Shown here: in pieces, positions 6,228-11,900 of the stretch
How the letters are laid out: the number at the start of each line of letters is the position of its first letter
Numbering within the stretch: position 1 is the first letter of the stretch
Origin: Acidobacteriota bacterium
GTDB lineage: Bacteria; Actinomycetota; Actinomycetes; Actinomycetales; Micrococcaceae
Direction: 5' to 3'
Length of the DNA: 13,120 bases
Assembly: GCA_019352125.1 (NCBI GenBank)
Contig: JABBNV010000036.1
Location: 3,268 to 16,387 of the forward strand
Notes under the pieces: model-generated
Databases searched by the model: none
Seen by the model: the letters and a program-made list of their open reading frames with translations, nothing else
Told to the model about the DNA's origin: nothing
Made by a program: the position numbers and the translations under genes

Positions 6228-6258
6228 CATATTATTGCATATGAGGACATATTGTTGC
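6228..6258. promoter_or_regulatory. Tandem operator-like repeats at the arsR promoter
   Basis: CATATTATTGC (6228-6238) and CATATTGTTGC (6248-6258) are direct repeats 20 bp apart. Within them is the inverted repeat ATATG-AGGA-CATAT (6239-6252). AT-rich ATAT-containing inverted repeats are what ArsR/SmtB proteins bind. A minus-strand AATAAT or TAATAT -10 overlaps the left repeat, so occupancy would block transcription. Confidence 0.55.
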
Positions 6259-6335
6259 GTGCGCTGAACTGCCCCAACGCTCGTCGTCTTCGTACCGCCG
6301 TCGCACGCCACCGCAAGGGTGGGATTAACGCTCCC

Positions 6336-6364
6336 TTGTTCCGCACTCCCACTGGGGTAAGACT
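6336..6364 (+). promoter_or_regulatory. Candidate leaderless promoter for the XRE regulator
   Basis: TTGTTC (6336-6341) and AAGACT (6359-6364) are 17 bp apart, and the ATG at 6371 falls 7 nt after the -10, where transcription should start. No separate Shine-Dalgarno is evident. Confidence 0.35.
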
Positions 6365-6370
6365 GAGAGC

Positions 6371-7210
6371 ATGGACAGACCTCAACTCGCTGACTTTTTG
6401 CGCACCCGCCGGGAGACCCTGCAGCCGGAGGACGTTGGCCTGGCCCGTGGTCAACGGCGGCGCACCGGTGGATTGCGTCGTGAAGAAGTTTCATCCCTGG
6501 CTGGCATGTCCTCGGATTATTACAGCCGGATTGAACAGCAGCGCGGGCCCCAACCATCCGAGCAAATTCTCGCTTCGCTGGCCCGAGCCCTGCGCCTGAA
6601 CGTGGACGAGAGGGATCATTTATTCCGTCTGGCCGGCCACAACGCCCCCGTCCGCGTGCAGCGCAGTGATCACATAAGCCCCGGAATCATGCGGGTACTG
6701 GACCGACTCGCCGACACCCCCGCTCAGGTCATGTCCGCCGTGGGCGAGACCCTCTTTCAAACCGGGCCTGCGGTAACGCTCATGGGCAACCAAATGGACT
6801 ACACGGGATTGTACCGAGCCGCGGTGTACCGCTGGTTTATGGACGCCACCTCCCGCTGGATGTATCCCGAAGAGGACCATCCGCTGCACGCTCGGTATTT
6901 CACCGCGAACCTCAGGGCGGCATATTCCCGGCTAGGCAAGAACTCGCAGGCTGGCACCATAGTTGACGCCCTACTGGCTGAAAGTCCTGAATTTGCCACC
7001 GTCTGGGCCGATCACGAGATCGGCACCTTGGAAGGTTATGTCAAACGGTTGGTCCACCCCGAGGTTGGCCCCATGACCTTGCAGTGCCAGCAGCTTCAGG
7101 ATCCGGTGCAAGGCCAGGCGCTGCTGGTATTTACGGCGACGCCGGGCACCGAAAGTCATGACCGTTTGGCCCTACTCTCGGTGCTCGGCAATCAGGAACT
7201 CAACGCCTAA
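6371..7210 (+). CDS. XRE-family regulator with MmyB-like ligand-binding domain
   Basis: A 279-residue transcription regulator. Residues 5-90 hold a Cro/CI-type helix-turn-helix with the sub-family's hallmark segments: RRRTGGLRREEVSSLAGMS (29-47), DYYSRIEQQRGPQPSEQIL (49-67) and a DERDHLFRLAG helix. The rest is the MmyB-like (MltR-type) ligand domain with YRWFMD, RYFTANLRAAYSRLG and a LEGYVKRLVHPEVGPMTLQC strand region. A related structure contained a fatty-acid-like ligand, but the natural ligand here is unknown. In actinobacteria such regulators often lie beside a short-chain dehydrogenase and control it. Here the SDR gene is the neighbour but tail-to-tail, 15 bp apart. The ATG start fits a leaderless promoter. 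Upstream, 146 bp separate it from the arsR start. Confidence 0.9.
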   Translation: MDRPQLADFLRTRRETLQPEDVGLARGQRRRTGGLRREEVSSLAGMSSDYYSRIEQQRGPQPSEQILASLARALRLNVDERDHLFRLAGHNAPVRVQRSDHISPGIMRVLDRLADTPAQVMSAVGETLFQTGPAVTLMGNQMDYTGLYRAAVYRWFMDATSRWMYPEEDHPLHARYFTANLRAAYSRLGKNSQAGTIVDALLAESPEFATVWADHEIGTLEGYVKRLVHPEVGPMTLQCQQLQDPVQGQALLVFTATPGTESHDRLALLSVLGNQELNA

Positions 7211-7225
7211 CAACACAGCGCCTGG

Positions 7226-7990
7226 TTACAGCCGGGCGCCGCCGGAAGCCTCAATCCGCTGCGCGTTAACCCAGCCCATCTCCGGGGAGAACAGTGACGC
7301 AACCACCCCGCCAATGTCGTCAGGATCGCCCACCCGGCCCAACGCCGTCGTACTAACAATTGCCCCGCGGTATCCGTCATTGTCCCGGATCATGCCACCA
7401 CCAAAGTCGGTAGCGGTAGCGCCCGGTGCCACCGTGTTCACGGTAATTCCGCGGCCACCCAACTCCATGGCCCAGTAGCGCGTCAGTACCTCTACTGCGC
7501 CCTTGGCGGCGGCGTACACGGAATAGCCCGGGCCAGTAAACCGAGAAAGTCCGGAGGAAATATTGACGATCCGGCCGCCGTCGGCAATGACCGGTGCCAG
7601 CGCCTGGGTGAGGAAATAGACGCCCTTCACGTGAACATTGATCAGCGCGTCGAAATCCGCCTCCGTGGTTGAACCCAGGGGCGTCGACCCGCCAACACCC
7701 GCGTTATTGAGCAGGAAATCAAAATTCCTCCGGCCCCACTTCTGTTCGAGTACCGCCGTGAGAGACTCCACAAACGTAGGGAAGGTGGCGAGCTGGGTAG
7801 TGTCCAACTGCAGCGCAATGGCCTTGGCACCCAGCCCTTCAATGGCGGCCACCACATCAGCCGCCTCCGCTTCGTTGCTCCTATACGTCAGCACCACATC
7901 GGTTCCAGCCTGCGCCAGCTTGAGTGCTGCCGCACGCCCCAAACCCCTGTTTCCCCCAGTGATTACTGCAATCTTGGATGTCGATGTCAT
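7226..7990 (-). CDS. Short-chain dehydrogenase/reductase (classical SDR)
   Basis: A 254-residue NAD(P)H-dependent oxidoreductase of the classical SDR family. The dinucleotide motif TGGNRGLG is at 11-18, NNAG at 95-98, and the catalytic tetrad is N119, S146, Y159 and K163 (YAAAK). It is followed by VAPGATATDF, typical of FabG-like members. YRS after the second strand (36-38) would suit NADP(H). The ATG start at 7988-7990 has AAAGGA 6 nt upstream. The frame is open 23 codons further (to 8059), but that part has no family similarity. The substrate is unknown. The neighbouring MmyB-type regulator is a candidate controller. A TGCAC-CCCTT-GTGCA inverted repeat lies about 30 nt upstream of the start. 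Confidence 0.92.
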   Translation of the reverse strand: MTSTSKIAVITGGNRGLGRAAALKLAQAGTDVVLTYRSNEAEAADVVAAIEGLGAKAIALQLDTTQLATFPTFVESLTAVLEQKWGRRNFDFLLNNAGVGGSTPLGSTTEADFDALINVHVKGVYFLTQALAPVIADGGRIVNISSGLSRFTGPGYSVYAAAKGAVEVLTRYWAMELGGRGITVNTVAPGATATDFGGGMIRDNDGYRGAIVSTTALGRVGDPDDIGGVVASLFSPEMGWVNAQRIEASGGARL

Positions 7991-8016
7991 GGCATGTCCT
8001 TTCGGCTGGGCTTTCG

Positions 8017-8031
8017 TGCACCCCTTGTGCA
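8017..8031. promoter_or_regulatory. Inverted repeat upstream of the SDR gene, candidate operator
   Basis: TGCAC (8017-8021) and GTGCA (8027-8031) flank a 5-nt spacer, 27-41 nt before the SDR start. It is a possible site for the adjacent XRE/MmyB-type protein. No clear promoter hexamers were found with it. Confidence 0.25.
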
Positions 8032-8137
8032 ACGGGAAAAGTACCTTGCCACAACTCACTCTGCCGTGTTTGCCCTGGCGGATGAAGGCACGGCCGATCC
8101 ACGGAGTAGCAGTCCTCCCCTAAGACTCAACGCGAGT

Positions 8138-8180
8138 GCTCAAGTTGTCGCTAAACGGCCCGAATAGCGACCACTTGAGC
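8138..8180. repeat. Strong imperfect inverted repeat (16-bp arms), candidate terminator or dispersed palindrome
   Basis: The left arm GCTCAAGTTGTCGCTA (8138-8153) and right arm TAGCGACCACTTGAGC (8165-8180) pair at 15 of 16 positions, with an 11-nt loop containing CGGCCCG. It begins 9 nt past the stop of the M20 gene and lies in the 199-bp gap before the SDR gene. The place suits a terminator for the leftward operon, but no T-tract follows on either strand. Arms this long and regular also fit a dispersed REP-like element. There is no second copy in this window. Confidence 0.6.
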
Positions 8181-8189
8181 GTTAGGGTT

Positions 8190-9401
8190 TCAAGAAGTCA
8201 GCCGGTTGAAGGCCAGCTGCGCCAATGCAGCAGCCTGATCGCCCAACACCGCGTCATCAAAGAGCACCCGTGGCGAGTGGTTCCACGCCGCAGTGGCCGG
8301 ATCCAGCTCCGGCGGTGAGCACAGCAGGAACAGGAACGTGCCCGGGACCTGGTTCAGCACAAAAGAAAAGTCCTCGGAACCCATCAACGGATCTTTCATT
8401 TCCGTCACACGCTCCGGCCCGAACAGCTGGCCCAGCTCCGTCATCACCGTTGCGGTGCTATCCGCATCATTGACGGTCACCGGGTACTGGACCCTGAAAT
8501 CCACTTCCGCCGTGCAGCCGAAGCCAGCGGCGATTCCGTCGGCCAGCTCCTTGGCAAATGGAGCAAAATTCTCCACCGACTTTGCCGACAGCGTGCGCAC
8601 GGTTGCCCCCAGAGACGCCGAGTCAGGGATCACGTTGATGGCCTCACCCGCGGAGAGCTGAGTCACCGTCACCACCACCGGGTCCAGAGCGGAGAACCGC
8701 CGAGTTGCCATGGCCTGGAGATTCGTAGCAATAGCGGTCAGTGCGGGCACCGGATCCTTGGCTGAGTGCGGCTGTGAACCATGCCCACCCTGGCCGTGCA
8801 CCGTGATGCGCAGCTCATTGGCACCGGCCATCAGCGTTCCCGGCCTGGTGCCGAAGACACCCCGCGGTCCCGGCGCAACGTGGATACCGTAGGCGGCCAT
8901 AGGCTTTGTGCCCGTCGCGTCCAGCAAGCCCTCTTCAATCATGATCTCCGCACCGCCGTCGCCCTCTTCACCAGGCTGGAACATGAAGATCACGTCGCCC
9001 GCCAACTCGTCGCGGTGCGCGGATAGCAACTTCGCAGCGCCCACCAACCCCGCCACGTGCAGATCATGGCCACAGGCGTGCATGGCACCGTTGGTGGAGG
9101 CAAAATCCAGCCCTGTTTGCTCGACTACGGGCAGCGCATCCATATCCCCCCGCAGCAGGATGGCGGGTCGAGCCGCCGTTGGACGAGTCTGCCCAGACCC
9201 AGCCTTAGTTCCGCGCAGTACCGCCACCACAGAGCTCAGGGACTGACCCGTGGTGATTTCCAACCCCAACCCGTCAAGGGCATCGAGGATCCTTTGCTGA
9301 GTCCGTGGCAGGTCCACTCCCACCTCCGGATCGGCATGGAGCTCGCGACGCAACGCCACTAGCTCGGGTAGAAGTACCGCACCCTCGTCTGCAAAAGTCA
9401 T
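8190..9401 (-). CDS. M20 family metallopeptidase / N-acyl-amino-acid amidohydrolase
   Basis: A 403-residue cytoplasmic metal-dependent amidohydrolase of the M20D type (hippurate hydrolase, IAA-amino acid hydrolase and N-acetyl-amino acid deacetylase relatives). The visible metal and catalytic residues are D86/D88 (RGDMDALPV), H108, C110 and H112 (MHACGHDLH), E145/E146 (QPGEEGDGGA), H174 (YGIH) and H375 (NHSPRVLF). GQGGHGSQPH (203-212) is the lid and dimerisation segment. All key residues are present and length is normal. It should release a free amino acid from an N-acyl or amide substrate. It is last in the leftward D-amino-acid cluster, 47 bp after iclR, with AGAGGG 5 nt before the ATG. The stereochemistry and acyl group it prefers cannot be read from sequence. 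Confidence 0.92.
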   Translation of the reverse strand: MTFADEGAVLLPELVALRRELHADPEVGVDLPRTQQRILDALDGLGLEITTGQSLSSVVAVLRGTKAGSGQTRPTAARPAILLRGDMDALPVVEQTGLDFASTNGAMHACGHDLHVAGLVGAAKLLSAHRDELAGDVIFMFQPGEEGDGGAEIMIEEGLLDATGTKPMAAYGIHVAPGPRGVFGTRPGTLMAGANELRITVHGQGGHGSQPHSAKDPVPALTAIATNLQAMATRRFSALDPVVVTVTQLSAGEAINVIPDSASLGATVRTLSAKSVENFAPFAKELADGIAAGFGCTAEVDFRVQYPVTVNDADSTATVMTELGQLFGPERVTEMKDPLMGSEDFSFVLNQVPGTFLFLLCSPPELDPATAAWNHSPRVLFDDAVLGDQAAALAQLAFNRLTS

Positions 9402-9417
9402 TGGTTCCCTCTCGGTT

Positions 9418-9444
9418 GAGAATTTTCTCGCGAAGTACTCCGCG
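9418..9444. promoter_or_regulatory. Two adjacent palindromes between iclR and the M20 gene, candidate IclR sites
   Basis: GAGAA-TT-TTCTC (9418-9429) is followed, sharing one base, by the imperfect 16-bp palindrome CGCGAAGTACTCCGCG (9429-9444, one A/C mismatch). Together they occupy most of the 47-bp gap (9402-9448). They could be an internal operator for the IclR protein or a processing hairpin. Confidence 0.35.
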
Positions 9445-9448
9445 TCAC

Positions 9449-10180
9449 CTAGCCTAATTCGGCTTCAATCAGGGCCGCAGTGTGTTGAATCAACGGTAGC
9501 CGTTCTCGCAGCTGGTCCAGATCCGCCACCATGCGGATGGCCGTCACGGATAGTGCACCCACCACCCCGTGCGAGCTCCGGATGGGCACGGCGATGCAAT
9601 TCACAAAGCTCTCGTGCTCGCCGTCGTCCACCGCCCAATGCTGCTCGGTGATCTGCTCCAACTGAGCGTCCAGGGCTTCGCGACTGGTGAGCGTGTTGGG
9701 AGTGTGGGCATCCCAGGTGGTTCCGGCCAGCACGGCGTCGCGATCCGCCAGTGGCAAGTCTGCCAAAATCACCTTGCCCACACCCGTGCAATAGGCCTGA
9801 ACGGACTTGCCGATCCGCGAGTACATGCGCACTCCCGCAGCGTCCTCCACCTTGTCCACATAGACAATGCTGTGGTCTATCAGCGCGGCCAGGTGGATGG
9901 TATTCCCCACCTGGCCGTGGAGTTGCAGCAAGTGCTCATGCGCAGCCTCGCGCAGATCCAAATTTTCCGACGCCTGCTTGGACAACGCCATCAGCCGTAG
10001 CCCCAGCGCATAGGTTCCGTTACGGTTCTTTCGCACAAATCCCACGGATTCCAGGTCCTGCAGCTCGCGGAACATGGTGGAGCGGTGCAGCGAAAATTCC
10101 TCCGCCAACTCGTTACTGGTGCGCGGAGCTGCGGCAATCGCCTCGAGGATCAGCGCTGCCCGGCGAACACTCTGGCTCAT
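9449..10180 (-). CDS. IclR-family transcriptional regulator
   Basis: A 243-residue regulator. The N-terminal winged helix-turn-helix spans about 5-62, with recognition region TSNELAEEFSLHRSTMFREL (21-40) and wing FVRKNRNGTYALG. The GAF-like effector domain covers about 75-240, with YCTGVGKVILADLP (equivalent to the family's CTAxGKAxLA), a DDGEHESFVNCIAVPI loop and a VVGALSVT strand. It probably senses a metabolite of the pathway encoded around it, such as an amino acid, keto acid or N-acyl derivative, and controls the operon (inference from position). The ATG lies in an ATGA overlap with the stop of the deacylase gene, so it is translated by coupling; the Shine-Dalgarno is weak. The M20 gene follows after 47 bp containing two palindromes. 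Confidence 0.93.
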   Translation of the reverse strand: MSQSVRRAALILEAIAAAPRTSNELAEEFSLHRSTMFRELQDLESVGFVRKNRNGTYALGLRLMALSKQASENLDLREAAHEHLLQLHGQVGNTIHLAALIDHSIVYVDKVEDAAGVRMYSRIGKSVQAYCTGVGKVILADLPLADRDAVLAGTTWDAHTPNTLTSREALDAQLEQITEQHWAVDDGEHESFVNCIAVPIRSSHGVVGALSVTAIRMVADLDQLRERLPLIQHTAALIEAELG

Positions 10181-11898
10181 GCCCTCGCCTGCCCCGTTGC
10201 AGGTCCAGTCTCGGATTCGGCATCGGCAGCGCCGTCGGTAGCGGGTTCGGATGGACGTACGACGTCGATGCTCACGTCCCGGAGTTCACGCCGCAAAGCA
10301 GCGCCCGGCAAAGCGCCAGTCAGCGCACCATCTGCCAGCACCCGCTCCCCCGCCACAAAAACGTCCTCGATCCCGGTAGCAATAGCCATAGGCGAAGCAT
10401 ACGTGGCCGCATCCCGTACCCCCGCCGGGTCCAGCAACATCAGGTCTGCGACGTACCCCTGTGCCACGCGACCTCTGCGTCCCAGCAAAAAACGCTCCGC
10501 TGGCCTGCTGGAAAGGTGCACGGCGGCCATGGCTAGGTCATAGTCACCGCGCACGGCTGTGAATTCGTGCAGATAGCGGGCAAAGGTTCCACGAGCCCGC
10601 GGATGTGGGTGCGCGCCCACAAAGATGCCGTCAGAACCCCCAATATGCCCCGGGTGTGTGAAGATCTTGGCCAGTTCAGCATCGTCACGCTCGTGCGGCA
10701 CCTTCATCACCACGTTCACTTCCAGCCGCGACGCCCAGAGCACGGCAACGGCTAGCGCCACGGCGTCCACGGGAACACCTAACCCCACCTGCTCAGCCGA
10801 AGCGCGCTCCGCCGCCTCCGCCAGCGTCAGCCCCTGGGCCCAAGCGAATTCTGGCGCAGCAATATGTGCAAGCGTGAGCATATCTGCCCACTTCGGCCCC
10901 AAACTAGCGTTCTTGGCTATCAACGGGAACCAGTTAACTCGCAGCTCCTCCACCACTTGCGGATCCGCCAGGGCCTCGAGAATCTGCTCCGTTGTCTGCA
11001 CGCTCAACCACGGCGGCAGGAACGGCATGGTCAGTAGCGAGCAGCCTCGCGTGTAGGGATAGGCGTCAAATGTTGCGTCCACCCCAGCGTGTTCCAAGGC
11101 ATCCAATTGGCTGCGCAAGATGTCCGCCGTCGCGTGAAAGTGTGAGACGTGAGCGGGGACCCCAGCCGCCGTGCAGATCTGAATAATCTCGTCAATTCCC
11201 ACGGATGAATTGTCCTCATAACCGCCGCGCATATGGGAGACATAGACCCCACCCGCATCGGCCAACGGCCGGCACAGTTCGGCAAGTTCTGCGGTGCTCG
11301 CAAAAATCCCCGGCACATAGTCAAGGCCGGAGGAAATGCCAAGAGCGCCGTCGTCCATGCCTGCCTGCACCAACGCCCGCATCGTAGCCAACTCTGCCTC
11401 AGTGGCCGCCTCCGTGCCGCGGCCCATCACCTCGTAGCGCACCGTCCCAGCCGGTACCAAGTAGCCAAAATTCAGCGGGGTAGTGCCGTCAAAAGTGGTC
11501 AGCAGCTCAGCCACCGAGTCCCCTCGATATGTAGGGTGCGCCCCGTTGATCGCGGCAAAATACTCCGTGGCATAGTCACCATTCCCCGGCGCGTAGGAAA
11601 CGCCGTCCTGACCGCCGATCACGGTAGTCACGCCCTGCCGCAGCAGCGCCAGCTGCACTTCCGGGTCAAACAGCAGCCCATCCGCGTGCGAATGAGCATC
11701 AACCAGCCCCGGCATCAGCGTCCGGCCGCGTCCATCGACCATCACGTCACCGGGCTCGTGAGCCAACTCCCCCGCGCGCCCCACCTGGGCAATCGCTGTG
11801 CCAACCAGCACCACCTCCCCCTTGAAGGGCGCACCGCCGGATCCATCCACCACCACAACATCAGTGATGAGTGTGCGCAAAGCTGCTGGTGTACTCAT
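10177..11898 (-). CDS. N-acyl-D-amino-acid deacylase family amidohydrolase
   Basis: A 573-residue amidohydrolase-superfamily enzyme expected to hydrolyse N-acyl-D-amino acids to a fatty or acetic acid plus the D-amino acid. The H-x-H pair is H69/H71 (GLVDAHSHAD). Further ligand regions are VSHMRGGYED, AHVSHFHAT, and the catalytic Asp in HIGGSDGIF, followed by PHPRARGTFARYL. The GNCG motif, whose Cys bridges metals in Alcaligenes D-aminoacylase, is replaced by GGQDG (95-99), so the metal site may differ. The C-terminus has the usual beta-sandwich return (GYVADLMLLD) and a variable acidic tail. ATG 11898 lies 2 nt after the stop of the PLP-enzyme gene (TAAGCATG), favouring reinitiation. An upstream in-frame extension to 11973 overlaps that gene and looks spurious. 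Confidence 0.9.
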   Translation of the reverse strand: MSTPAALRTLITDVVVVDGSGGAPFKGEVVLVGTAIAQVGRAGELAHEPGDVMVDGRGRTLMPGLVDAHSHADGLLFDPEVQLALLRQGVTTVIGGQDGVSYAPGNGDYATEYFAAINGAHPTYRGDSVAELLTTFDGTTPLNFGYLVPAGTVRYEVMGRGTEAATEAELATMRALVQAGMDDGALGISSGLDYVPGIFASTAELAELCRPLADAGGVYVSHMRGGYEDNSSVGIDEIIQICTAAGVPAHVSHFHATADILRSQLDALEHAGVDATFDAYPYTRGCSLLTMPFLPPWLSVQTTEQILEALADPQVVEELRVNWFPLIAKNASLGPKWADMLTLAHIAAPEFAWAQGLTLAEAAERASAEQVGLGVPVDAVALAVAVLWASRLEVNVVMKVPHERDDAELAKIFTHPGHIGGSDGIFVGAHPHPRARGTFARYLHEFTAVRGDYDLAMAAVHLSSRPAERFLLGRRGRVAQGYVADLMLLDPAGVRDAATYASPMAIATGIEDVFVAGERVLADGALTGALPGAALRRELRDVSIDVVRPSEPATDGAADAESETGPATGQARA

Positions 11899-11900
11899 GC

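Noticed and set aside
6225..6557. N-terminal extension of the ArsR protein up to 231 residues
   Set aside because: The extra 111 residues have no ArsR character, would cross the operator and the XRE gene start, and KmtR-like proteins begin near ATG 6224.
5775..6599. 274-codon plus-strand open frame opposite arsR and running into the XRE gene
   Set aside because: It covers the arsR gene, its operator and the start of the XRE gene in the wrong frame, with no recognisable protein features.
7991..8059. 23-residue N-terminal extension of the SDR
   Set aside because: The Rossmann strand starts right after ATG 7990, which has a good Shine-Dalgarno; the extension has none.
8125..8187. Integron attC-like layout around the large inverted repeat (ACTCAAC on the left, GTTAGGG on the right)
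   Set aside because: The right box does not complete GTTRRRY, the inner box spacing is wrong, and there is no cassette or integrase; chance resemblance.
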